From: a virus
Reading direction: 5' to 3' (one strand)
IMG/VR virus record: IMGVR_UViG_3300031623_001144
Location: 1-64,000 of that record
Length of the DNA: 64,000 bases
Both the position numbers and the translations under genes were made by a program. The notes beneath the pieces were generated by a model. The model did no database searches. It saw only the letters and a program-made list of their open reading frames with translations, and was not told where the DNA came from. Every line of letters starts with the position of its first letter. Positions within the stretch are counted from its first letter, which is position 1. Below are positions 48,727-55,549 of this stretch, piece after piece.

Positions 48727-49445
48727 ATATCTCTGAAAGCGACTGGCTCCCAGTCGTTCTTAGAACAATACTCTAACATTTCAATGAATGCCTTTTGACG
48801 AATCTCTAAAGGCATTCCATGTCCAGCAAATACAGGAATTGCACCATCAGGCGTTCCTTCAAGGTCTTTAATGAACAACTCAGATGTGTAGCAAGGATTC
48901 CTGATATTGCCATTAAGAACCCCTGTGACAAATATCATCTGAGGATCGGTCTCTCCGGGGATGTAATAAGACACTTCTTTTCTGTCCCACGGAGCACAAG
49001 CAAGATGCCTGTCAAAATTTTCAAAATTTGGCTCACGTGGTTTATATCCTGCACGACAATATTTGTAATCAAGATTTTTAAGAATTTCAGCCGCTTCAAC
49101 AGTAGCACGATAAGAAGGATAACCGAAAGTAACAGGTTTGGGCAACCCATTAGATTTCATTGCCTGTTCCATGTCTTTAATGGAATATGTTAATTTTTCT
49201 TTACTTAAAGATTCTACAGAATCATGAGAATAGCTGTGATTGGCAATCTCAAATCCATCATCTGACATTTCTTTAAGTTGTTGCCAAGAAATTTGAGGCT
49301 CTTCAAGTTCTGTGCCATCCCACAGACGAGCTATGGCTGTAATAAAGAACGTAGCACTAAAGCCATAATCCTTTAATGCTTTTGCAGTAAACGTATAGTT
49401 TGACAACATTCCGTCATCAAACGTGAACGTCAGTTTTCTTTTCAA
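48723..49445 (-). CDS. Polysaccharide deacetylase (NodB-type)
   Basis: Start at the TTG at 49445 gives MKRKLTFTFDDGML, matching the paralogue at 36690. The catalytic DD of FTFDDGM, the metal-binding HSYSH of FEIANHSYSHD, TFFITA and TFGYPSYRA are all present. Cytoplasmic (no signal). Overlaps the methyltransferase gene by 29 bases. The gene pair methyltransferase then deacetylase occurs twice in the window. Confidence 0.83.
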   Translation of the reverse strand: MKRKLTFTFDDGMLSNYTFTAKALKDYGFSATFFITAIARLWDGTELEEPQISWQQLKEMSDDGFEIANHSYSHDSVESLSKEKLTYSIKDMEQAMKSNGLPKPVTFGYPSYRATVEAAEILKNLDYKYCRAGYKPREPNFENFDRHLACAPWDRKEVSYYIPGETDPQMIFVTGVLNGNIRNPCYTSELFIKDLEGTPDGAIPVFAGHGMPLEIRQKAFIEMLEYCSKNDWEPVAFRDI

Positions 49446-49986
49446 TAACACCAACCCACCACTTCCCTTCTTCTTCACGTTCCAAATCTTCATTAAATTC
49501 TTTGTACGGAATGGTTAAGACTTTTCCATCCCATTTAGTGACAGATTTTGTTACATGTGGAGCACCGTTTCTGCCAGCAGTAAGAATGATCGCTTCTTGA
49601 ACTTTAGGATGGGCCATCAAATGGTCCACCATCAGTTGAGATGTCTCAGGACTAGGTCCCCAAAGATAATACACGTCACAAACTGGAAACTCCGCATTCC
49701 TGATCCTAAAGAAATTGCCAACCTTAACCGTGAGGCCACGTTTTATAGCAACAGGAAAACGATCTGGGTTCATCTCGATGCCCACAACGCTCTCGGCATA
49801 CTTAGCGAATTGATACAGCATATCCCCTTCTGCACATCCAACATCACATAAAGATTTGCCAGAGACTATTTCTTTTAGACCCTCTGGTGCGCTAGACGGG
49901 CTTCTCCAAGGGAATACTCTAAGCCACTCGTCTTTGGTTGCTTCTCTGATCGGCACTGGATCAAGTTCAATTTCAATGATTTCCAT
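49417..49986 (-). CDS. SAM-dependent methyltransferase-like protein
   Basis: Motif I SLCDVGCAEGDMLYQF at about 45-60 and motif II VVGIEMNPDRF. The N-terminal FPWRSPSSAPEGLKEI pairs with the FPWRSPLGLAEATQDI of the 37361 gene, so the two are paralogues. The Asp that often ends motif II is Glu here, as in that paralogue. ATG at 49986 lacks a Shine-Dalgarno; TACTAT lies five bases away with TTGTAA 16 bases further up. Likely leaderless. Confidence 0.72.
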   Translation of the reverse strand: MEIIEIELDPVPIREATKDEWLRVFPWRSPSSAPEGLKEIVSGKSLCDVGCAEGDMLYQFAKYAESVVGIEMNPDRFPVAIKRGLTVKVGNFFRIRNAEFPVCDVYYLWGPSPETSQLMVDHLMAHPKVQEAIILTAGRNGAPHVTKSVTKWDGKVLTIPYKEFNEDLEREEEGKWWVGVIEKKTDVHV

Positions 49987-50038
49987 GCTTTATAGTAGTT
50001 AGGGAGTTTTCAATTACAAAATTTACATAGGCGCATAA

Positions 50039-50563
50039 TCACTTTGTCACAACTGCTTCGCAAAAACTTCTAAGTTCTCCATCACTAAATTCATTCTTAG
50101 CTATCTGAGCCATATAAGACACAAACTGAATATTCCCATTCACGTATCCCTTGGATGAATCAATCCTATCTAAGCTGGCCCGGTCTGGAGTTTTAGGAAG
50201 CTGATTTTTAGTGCTCATGTTTTCCATGTTCTTCAACTCCCAACCAGTGTATGGACATCTTCCTTTTTGTTTATCCCAAACACCTTTAAGGTCTTCAAGA
50301 GTAACATCAAATTCATGCTTTCTCCTTTTAGCATTTCTATAATGCCAACGAAAAGGAGAGAATTCATCAGCTTTATTTCCGGGGTCAAGATGATCCCATC
50401 TTTTGGACTCGGACGGGATATTATCAGCAGTGCCCTTTCCACAACACTTTCTGCTACAAAAATTGCGTTTATGTTCTCGCTTGAGACAGCGATCATGCTC
50501 AGCTTTCCTTCGATGGAACTGTGTGCCACAAACATCACAAGTTAATTCGATTGTTTTTTCCAT
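50039..50563 (-). CDS. HNH homing endonuclease, next to the intron-bearing tmRNA
   Basis: Zinc-binding CDVCGTQFH and CSRKCCGKG start the protein; the HNH fold holds CPYTG and ASLDRIDSSKGYVNGNIQFV. The first His of the motif is Arg, a variant common in phage HNH enzymes. The nuclease shares CPYTG with the one at 26021. ATG at 50563; no Shine-Dalgarno, TATATA lies four bases away. Directly downstream of the tmRNA terminator. It may cut intron-less tmRNA genes and so spread the group I intron. Confidence 0.82.
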   Translation of the reverse strand: MEKTIELTCDVCGTQFHRRKAEHDRCLKREHKRNFCSRKCCGKGTADNIPSESKRWDHLDPGNKADEFSPFRWHYRNAKRRKHEFDVTLEDLKGVWDKQKGRCPYTGWELKNMENMSTKNQLPKTPDRASLDRIDSSKGYVNGNIQFVSYMAQIAKNEFSDGELRSFCEAVVTK

Positions 50564-50584
50564 GCAATATATATCAGTGCGCAT

Positions 50585-50621
50585 GAAAAAATCCCATCCG
50601 CTCCATGTGAGCGGATGGGAT
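50585..50621 (-). terminator. Rho-independent terminator of the tmRNA transcript
   Basis: A 13-base perfect stem (ATCCCATCCGCTC with its complement) with a five-base loop is followed on the minus strand by six T. It starts ten bases after the tmRNA 3' end. Confidence 0.93.
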
Positions 50622-50649
50622 TAACTTGAGTGGACCGGACGGGGTTCGA

Positions 50650-50875
50650 CGTTTTTACCTACAGGTTTCCCTGAGAACGGACTATATCATCACCCCAAAG
50701 GGTGTCGGACGCTCGTGGCGGTAATTAAGAGGACTTTACCTCTCCGCTAGTCTCTGCACCTTCCTGTGATGTATCACAGGCTTGGCTCAGGATTGCCCTC
50801 GGCGATACCGTTAGGGTTTCCCTGAATTCATCCGATTTGCTCAGAATGTTTCCAAACTGAGGGGCTCTGCTACAA
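50650..50875 (-). other. Group I intron (subgroup IA) in the tmRNA T-loop, no ORF
   Basis: The 226-nt insert shows the group I core. P1 forms between exon GGGT and intron GCCC with a U-G pair at the splice site; P2 is CTCAG/CTGAG; P3 is TCGGAT/GTCCGA; P4 uses TCAGG/CCTGA; P7 is GACTA/TAGTC; P8 is CACCC/GGGTG. Between P7 and P3' lie GCGG/CCGC and GAGG/CCTC pairs, extra helices typical of subgroup IA. The intron ends in G. Splicing gives the T-loop TTCGAAC. Bacterial and phage tmRNA introns at this site are known. Confidence 0.88.
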
Positions 50876-51102
50876 ACCCGTGTCTTGCTCTATAATCAGA
50901 GCGGCTTCTACGATCATATCCCTTGATTTGATCTCGCCGTATCGACGCCCACAAGGAAGCGGCTTCTCAACAGCCAGTTGAATTTGAGTCTCGTTTTATC
51001 GACCTATCAACATTCGGTCTCAAAAACCAGCCTGAAGTTATACTCTTTGAACGTATCAGACATCCATTCTCAGAGCTTCGGACGGCCTTAAGCCGTCACA
51101 GC

Positions 51103-51138
51103 TTACGCTGCCATGCGAAGAGGTGTTGTGTTTTCGAC
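51103..51138 (-). CDS. tmRNA tag peptide frame, VENTTPLRMAA
   Basis: The tag frame starts at GTC (resume codon, after TAGTT, like TAGTC before the E. coli resume codon) and ends at TAA. It codes for VENTTPLRMAA, so tagged proteins end in Ala plus this peptide. The C-terminal MAA resembles LAA, the usual ClpXP signal. A ClpP-type protease gene lies 8 kb away. Confidence 0.75.
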   Translation of the reverse strand, partial: VENTTPLRMAA

Positions 51139-51233
51139 AACTAAAAGTTTGATCAGATTTTTACGTGGCCTTCTGATCAACCACGGATCGCAACCATCTC
51201 ATCAAGATAGCCAATCGATTCCAATTCCAGCCC

Positions 51234-51371
51234 AAGTTTTCAAAGAACAAATCCAGTTTTTACCTTCGTGACACTGCCGAAGCGAGGAGACTGGAAACCT
51301 CAACTCCGATCACGGCCATTAGCCGAAGGGGTCTGTACGCTAGGCTCGCCAAGTGGCAGCTTCGGTCAGGT
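51234..51371 (-). ncRNA. Structured leader RNA of unknown class between promoter and tmRNA
   Basis: The sequence from the predicted start (about 51371) to the tmRNA is about 138 nt long and well structured. ACCT/AGGT and CTGCC/GGCAG close the domain; CGGC-TAATG-GCCG is a stable inner hairpin; GAGG/CCTC and GGAG/CTCC form others. GAAGC and GCTTC could pair in an alternative fold. No known riboswitch, SRP, RNase P or 6S motif fits by eye. No reading frame. It may be a processed leader or a separate small RNA. Confidence 0.6.
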
Positions 51372-51374
51372 ATT

Positions 51375-51542
51375 TTATTTATACGTTACATCAGAGAAAT
51401 TGTCAAGTGAATCACTCCTATTTCTCTCAATCGCCGCCAAAACCTCTGGTTTGTCTTCATCAAACAACAAATGGTACACCAGCCAACAGGCCGGAATGAT
51501 CAACGGCAATAACGCAATGTTTCCCAGCAACTCCATCCACAT
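51375..51542 (-). CDS. Small membrane protein (55 aa)
   Basis: ATG at 51542 with GGAGAGG upstream. One membrane helix (ELLGNIALLPLIIPACWLVY) then a charged tail. It overlaps the peptidase gene by 43 bases in another frame. Function unknown. Confidence 0.55.
   Translation of the reverse strand: MWMELLGNIALLPLIIPACWLVYHLLFDEDKPEVLAAIERNRSDSLDNFSDVTYK
51378..51406 (-). promoter_or_regulatory. Sigma-70 promoter of the tmRNA transcript
   Basis: TTGACA at 51401-51406 and TATAAA at 51378-51383 with a 17-base spacer. The start is expected near 51371. The -10 is part of TATAAATA, also the T4 late promoter box. The promoter overlaps the 3' end of the small membrane-protein gene. Confidence 0.9.
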
Positions 51543-52159
51543 AACGTGCCTCTCCCCTTCCACCAATCGCTCCATCTTCGACACATGGAGCGTGTTTCAT
51601 CTTTTTTGGTGACTACGACAAGTTTTTTACCTTGCCGCACATGATCTACAGAAACAAGACTGGCCAACTCTCCGGGAGAAATTGAATAATTTTTGGACAC
51701 AAAATTTCTCCTGCCTGTGACTTCAATCGCCGCAGCGACCATTTCCGAACAGTGTATACCAGTTCCGGGAATACTCCGCAAGTAACCCCGAATGGAATAC
51801 TGACGATCTATCTGACCTTCCAAATATTCTCTCATTTTCGCTTTCTCAGACCTCGTGCAACGTCGTCTGGGGCGAACTATAGATGTCACAACCTTGCTCT
51901 TGGTGCCTTCGTTCATGCGACCAATCTCTGCAAAGTAATCAACAACTTTGTATTTCCTGATTCGAGGTGGCTCTGCATTATAAAGCCACTGCACGCCGTC
52001 CTTGTCGGACATGATGATCGCAACGTGGCTGTAAGTGGAGTCTGTGTAGCACTCCACAACATTACTGGAATTCTCCAGAAATATGAGAGTGCCGTCCTCA
52101 AATGCTGCTTCTGCAAAAGTAGGAAAAACAAAAACCATCGAGAATAGAAATGATCGCAT
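51500..52159 (-). CDS. YiiX-like exported cysteine peptidase (NlpC/P60 superfamily)
   Basis: ATG at 52159 gives a signal peptide (MRSFLFSMVFVFPTFAEAA). The mature protein has the permuted NlpC/P60 order: GTLIFLENSSNVV, then STYSHVAIIMSD with a catalytic-type His, and later GTGIHCSEMVAAAIEV with the likely catalytic Cys. Such enzymes hydrolyse or bind peptidoglycan peptides or lipids. In a phage it may help release or protect the host envelope. Starts two bases into the stop of the upstream small gene. Confidence 0.72.
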   Translation of the reverse strand: MRSFLFSMVFVFPTFAEAAFEDGTLIFLENSSNVVECYTDSTYSHVAIIMSDKDGVQWLYNAEPPRIRKYKVVDYFAEIGRMNEGTKSKVVTSIVRPRRRCTRSEKAKMREYLEGQIDRQYSIRGYLRSIPGTGIHCSEMVAAAIEVTGRRNFVSKNYSISPGELASLVSVDHVRQGKKLVVVTKKDETRSMCRRWSDWWKGRGTLCGWSCWETLRYCR

Positions 52160-52160
52160 G

Positions 52161-52328
52161 TCAGCATCCTTGTGTTTTGATTCGCTCCTGCTCATAAGCC
52201 AACATCTCATCAGGGAGAGCCGGAACGATCTCAACTTTACCATCTTTATTGATATGGATTCTCTTGTCGCTTCCGAATTTAGCATGGAACGCTTCGACAA
52301 GTTTCTCAGCTTCTTCAATGGCGTTCAT
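52161..52328 (-). CDS. Hypothetical 55-aa protein
   Basis: ATG at 52328 with TTGAGGA upstream; ends one base before the next ATG. MNAIEEAEKLVEAFHAKFGS then KRIHINKDGKVEIVPALPDE is a natural helical/beta small protein. No known family. Confidence 0.65.
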   Translation of the reverse strand: MNAIEEAEKLVEAFHAKFGSDKRIHINKDGKVEIVPALPDEMLAYEQERIKTQGC

Positions 52329-52391
52329 ATTCGTCCTCAATTTGAATGTGAGAATCCACCCATTTTACAAATTTTGGACTAAAAATCAAGA

Positions 52392-53018
52392 TCAACTTGG
52401 TTTCTTGATCACAGCTTCAATGCTGTATTCGCCAGCAGAATGCCAATCCTTGCCTTTGTCCAAAAATCCCTCATCCAAAACTCTAAATTCAGCAAAGTCT
52501 GCATCTGGAAGAACAGACAGGATGACTTTCTTAAAACTCAAGGTGCAAGGCTGCTCCTCATCTTCTGGAAGAAAGAAGTGCTTGTGATCATTGTTCCAAT
52601 TGCTGGGCAGCACACGCTTCTTCTCATACAAGTCTCTATGAGGGACACACATAATTAAGTGTCCTCCCGGCTCAACAATGTCATACCACTTTTTTACAGC
52701 CTTAGATGGGAATCTGATGTGTTCTAAGATGTGACTGGCATAAACAGTGTGAAAGGTGTTATCTGGAACTCCTTCCATCTCTTGAGCGTCCCCATCCTTA
52801 AACTTTTTATCCCATCTTCTGAATGTGTTATTCAAAGCATCTTCACCACATCCAATATCTAATCCAGAAAGGTTTGCTGGAGCATATTTCTCATGCCACC
52901 CCTCTTTTACACGTCTTTCATGTGATTTACTGGTCTCTCCCACAATTCCCCTCCTGTTATATTCGTCAATGACATACTGCCAAGAATCCGGTGCTAATTC
53001 TTTTGAAAAGTGACCCAT
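52392..53018 (-). CDS. SAM-dependent methyltransferase (Methyltransf_11 type)
   Basis: Motif I SGLDIGCGEDALNNTF at about 51-66, then ASHILEHIRFPSKAVKKWYD and VEPGGHLIMCVPHRDL, the standard motif IV/VI region of small-molecule or sugar methyltransferases. The 208-residue protein is complete. ATG at 53018 with AAGGAG upstream. It is divergent from the PspC gene. Confidence 0.82.
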   Translation of the reverse strand: MGHFSKELAPDSWQYVIDEYNRRGIVGETSKSHERRVKEGWHEKYAPANLSGLDIGCGEDALNNTFRRWDKKFKDGDAQEMEGVPDNTFHTVYASHILEHIRFPSKAVKKWYDIVEPGGHLIMCVPHRDLYEKKRVLPSNWNNDHKHFFLPEDEEQPCTLSFKKVILSVLPDADFAEFRVLDEGFLDKGKDWHSAGEYSIEAVIKKPS

Positions 53019-53096
53019 TCTATCTCCTTATATTTATTAAGATAGTTAACAGAACCAAAAATGTACGAAGGAACGTAAATAATAAGGAGGCTTAAA

Positions 53097-53270
53097 ATGA
53101 AAAAAGATAAAGACAATGCAATGCTTGCCGGTGTGTGTGCTGGTATAGCAAAAGAATACAAAGTAGATGCCACAATGGTCCGACTTGGTTTTGCGGTAGC
53201 GACTCTTATGGGATTTGGGCTTCCAATTGTAATCTATATCGTTATGGCCCTCGTCATGCCAAGTGAATAA
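53097..53270 (+). CDS. PspC-domain small membrane protein (57 aa)
   Basis: The sequence DNAMLAGVCAGIAKEYKVDA then TMVRLGFAVATLMGFGLPIV and a YIVMALVMP end is the PspC pattern: an amphipathic GVCaGiA start and one membrane helix. PspC in E. coli is a membrane part of the phage-shock response, and short copies occur in phages. ATG at 53097 with AAGGAGG upstream. It is followed 11 bases later by the tagged gene, so the two may share a transcript. Confidence 0.8.
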   Translation: MKKDKDNAMLAGVCAGIAKEYKVDATMVRLGFAVATLMGFGLPIVIYIVMALVMPSE

Positions 53271-53281
53271 GGAGAAAAACC

Positions 53282-54013
53282 ATGGGACTATTTCAAGAAT
53301 ACATGGATGCAAAAGGCAATGTTAAAAAAGCCGTTGTAGACATTTCAGGAGGAGATCCTGATCCAAAAACACCACCAGTGAAACCGCCTAAAGAACATGG
53401 CGGCAAACCTTACGCTGCAAGCGATGGTAAATGTTGCAAAAAAAACAGTAAAAAGGGACTCGGAGATCAAGGAGATAGTGACTTAAAATACACTCCTTCT
53501 GACGATGCAACCAGCAGTGGGCATCCGCCAGCTAAAATCCCAACAGTAGAACAAGTAGAATTGTCTACCCTCGTGGCCGAAGCCGCTACTCGTGACCAAA
53601 CTCTAATCGAAAATCTTGTTCGCCAACTCAAGGCCAACGGACTTCTTGGTCCATTGGTGGCAGAAATGCTTCAACACAGAGATACTTATGCTCACATTTC
53701 AGAACTTATGGCACATGAATCTTATGGAAACAAAACTTGTAAGAATCTAGTCCGAGCCATGAAAGAAGAAGTCGCTCCACCATTTTCCGACCAACTAGAA
53801 GTTGGGGAAGAAGAGGAAGAAGAGGAAGAAGTTAACGGCGACACATTTGATGACATGGGAATCGAAGACGAAACTATGCCAATGGATGATAACTTCGATG
53901 ATATGCAAGTTGACTTCGAAGACGAACAAGCTCCAGTAGACGGGCCTCTTATGCAGATGGATAAAACCCCTGCAATGAAAAACTTCCAACGAGCACTAAT
54001 GAGCAGGGTGTAA
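53282..54013 (+). CDS. Acidic protein with capsid-targeting-like N-terminus (243 aa)
   Basis: The start MGLFQEYMDAKGNVKK carries the shared motif F-Q-x-Y-M. After a Pro/Gly-rich part with a CCKKNSKK Lys cluster, residues 90-160 are helical and the last 80 are very acidic and Met-rich (EEEEEEEVNGDTFDD, MDDNFDDMQVDFED). No known family. SD GGAGAAAA. Packaged or scaffold role inferred. Confidence 0.62.
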   Translation: MGLFQEYMDAKGNVKKAVVDISGGDPDPKTPPVKPPKEHGGKPYAASDGKCCKKNSKKGLGDQGDSDLKYTPSDDATSSGHPPAKIPTVEQVELSTLVAEAATRDQTLIENLVRQLKANGLLGPLVAEMLQHRDTYAHISELMAHESYGNKTCKNLVRAMKEEVAPPFSDQLEVGEEEEEEEEVNGDTFDDMGIEDETMPMDDNFDDMQVDFEDEQAPVDGPLMQMDKTPAMKNFQRALMSRV

Positions 54014-54016
54014 TCA

Positions 54017-54238
54017 ATGTCTAGTAGTGATCCCAGAGATGCCTTAAAGGATATGATAAATAGTCTCAAAGGCATCTTTGGGAGATACGACCGGCGTGCA
54101 AGAAAAGACGCTTGGTCTTCCCTCACGTCTTCAGAAGGGCAACGTGTGGTTAAAAAGATTCTTGATTCTCCGACTCGCCCAGTCACAGGAATACCCAGAC
54201 TTCTCCGATTCAAAGAATGGTTTGACAAAAACAACTAA
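54017..54238 (+). CDS. Hypothetical basic protein (73 aa)
   Basis: ATG at 54017 directly after the upstream stop. Small, basic, with helices ALKDMINSLKGIFGRYDRRA and RRLLRFKEWF-like end. No family. Its stop overlaps the convergent gene by four bases. Confidence 0.58.
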   Translation: MSSSDPRDALKDMINSLKGIFGRYDRRARKDAWSSLTSSEGQRVVKKILDSPTRPVTGIPRLLRFKEWFDKNN

Positions 54239-54693
54239 GGTGTATTCGGATGAGTCACCGGAGGATAAAAACCTCTTGGGACAACAGTTTCTTCATCCAC
54301 CACTTTAAGTAATTCCATCCCAGAAACCGGTGGGCCATTAGCTGTGGTAAACATCTTTAAGGCATACTGAGCCTGACTGCCTTGTACCGCCACTCTTTCT
54401 CCATGTTTTAGATTTCTACCATGGACGGAACTCAATCCCGGTATCCACATTGATCTGTTGTACTGTCTTTGTTCTGTCAGCACCACCTCATGAGGAACAG
54501 TTCGGACGTTGTAAACGGCCACATTTTTCTGATTAGTTATCGGACCAAAAACTTCATTCATTGAAGGATTAAGATCAACTTCAAAAGTGATTGTATGTTT
54601 TTGTGCAACTAACCTTGGACGTGCAATAATGCTTTGGTTCGCCACCCCGGTAGATATACTACCACCTGAAGTGATTTCATTATAAGTTGTCAA
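54235..54693 (-). CDS. Hypothetical beta-rich protein (152 aa)
   Basis: Gly/Ser/Thr/Val-rich, mostly beta, without Cys. Segment QKNVAVYNVRTVPHEVVLTE and HGERVAVQGSQAQYALKMFT fit a structural-protein style. No clear family; a virion component is possible. Starts with ATG at 54693 after GGAGGAG. Confidence 0.5.
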   Translation of the reverse strand: MTTYNEITSGGSISTGVANQSIIARPRLVAQKHTITFEVDLNPSMNEVFGPITNQKNVAVYNVRTVPHEVVLTEQRQYNRSMWIPGLSSVHGRNLKHGERVAVQGSQAQYALKMFTTANGPPVSGMELLKVVDEETVVPRGFYPPVTHPNTP

Positions 54694-54742
54694 CTCTCCT
54701 CCTGCTTAAATTGGCTAAACTATTTACGTCTACCATGGCAAT

Positions 54743-55168
54743 TTAATGAACCTGAGAAAAACTCCGTTCCCACCTTTTTGCCCAAGCAATAATAGTTGAC
54801 CTGAAGCCCGGCACCACTTTTTCAACATCTTTGTATGAGTAAAATGGCCTAGCCTCAACTAATCTCTTGGCTTTCATTGGCCCAATTCCATAAATGTCTT
54901 CAATTGTGCCTTGGCCTGCGACATTTAGAATTTTGATAGCTATGATCTCATCTTTTTCTTGAAAAGAATTGGTAGATTCCATTTCTTTCTTTTCACGAGT
55001 CAATCTTTCGACCAAAGCGTTAAGCCTGATGATCTCAAGGCCCTTTTTGCCACATGGATAACAAGAACCCACATCTCCCTTGAGCCTGTGATAAATGCCA
55101 TCAAAAACTTTCCATGCCATCCAAAAAGCGAATGTGTATCCCATGAACTGAAAAATCATATCGAGCAT
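54743..55168 (-). CDS. Membrane-anchored helix-hairpin-helix protein
   Basis: An N-terminal membrane helix (FMGYTFAFWMAWKVFDGIYH) is followed by a charged coiled part and a helix-hairpin-helix domain, GTIEDIYGIGPMKAKRLVEA with a second HhH-like part (YSYKDVEKVVPGF), as in ComEA-like DNA-binding proteins. It may tether DNA at the membrane. Role unproven. Confidence 0.65.
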   Translation of the reverse strand: MLDMIFQFMGYTFAFWMAWKVFDGIYHRLKGDVGSCYPCGKKGLEIIRLNALVERLTREKKEMESTNSFQEKDEIIAIKILNVAGQGTIEDIYGIGPMKAKRLVEARPFYSYKDVEKVVPGFRSTIIAWAKRWERSFSQVH

Positions 55169-55171
55169 GGG

Positions 55172-55522
55172 TCACTCGCTTTCTTCTCCTTGCGCATGAG
55201 ATCGACTTTGATCAAATACCCCATCTGGGTAACGATCAGAAAGCTTTTTAACATTACCATCAATAACCTCTTGCAAGCTGCTCCCAATGGTTCTAGCGGC
55301 AAACGCCAGATACCACATTACATCACCCAGTTCTTTGACAGCTTCTTCTTTGTTAATTTCCTGACCATGGAAAACAACCTTCTTCACATGATCAGCGAAT
55401 TCACCAGCTTCACCACACAATCCCAGTCCACCTAGCACCAATTGCATCTCTGGCGTTTCCGTAGATTGAGGAGAAGCTAATCTTAACACAAACTCTTCGT
55501 AATCGTCTAGTGTACTTGGCAT
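55172..55522 (-). CDS. MazG-like nucleotide pyrophosphohydrolase
   Basis: MazG enzymes hydrolyse NTPs or dNTPs to monophosphates, or lower (p)ppGpp. The family helices GLCGEAGEFADHVKK and EAVKELGDVMWYLAF hold E-x2-E and the second E-x2-D metal site. The 116-residue length is that of the short phage form. I use the ATG at 55522, with GGAGG before it. It fits the nucleotide-pool role of dCMP deaminase. Confidence 0.85.
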   Translation of the reverse strand: MPSTLDDYEEFVLRLASPQSTETPEMQLVLGGLGLCGEAGEFADHVKKVVFHGQEINKEEAVKELGDVMWYLAFAARTIGSSLQEVIDGNVKKLSDRYPDGVFDQSRSHAQGEESE

Positions 55523-55549
55523 CCTTGCCTCCAATCCAAATTTTATGTT

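Larger units (their letters stand above)
50631..51233 (-). ncRNA. ssrA: Transfer-messenger RNA, interrupted by a group I intron
   Basis: tmRNA rescues stalled ribosomes and tags the nascent protein. The 5' end GGGCTGG at 51233 pairs with 3' CCGGTCC (seven pairs, two wobble) before discriminator A; no CCA is encoded. PK1 shows CGTGG/CCACG with TGATCAGA/TCTGATCA, as in E. coli, followed by the tag reading frame. The T-stem ACGGG (ends 50877) and CCCGT (50643-50639) with loop TTCGAAC are split by the intron. Spliced length is about 377. Transcribed from its own promoter, ended by a strong terminator. Confidence 0.92.

Noticed and set aside
50631-50660. Plus-strand tmRNA 5' end (GGACCGG then GGGGTTCGACG)
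   Set aside because: The string resembles a tmRNA start, but the promoter, intron core, tag frame and terminator all lie on the minus strand; this is just the complement of the minus-strand acceptor and T arm.
51255-51330. HDV-like ribozyme motifs (TCCTCGC, GGCTAATGG) in the leader RNA
   Set aside because: The two motifs occur in the wrong order and without the nested double pseudoknot, so this is probably chance.
53046-53312. 88-codon frame antisense to the PspC gene
   Set aside because: The plus strand encodes a clear PspC domain with a perfect Shine-Dalgarno; the antisense frame has poor composition.
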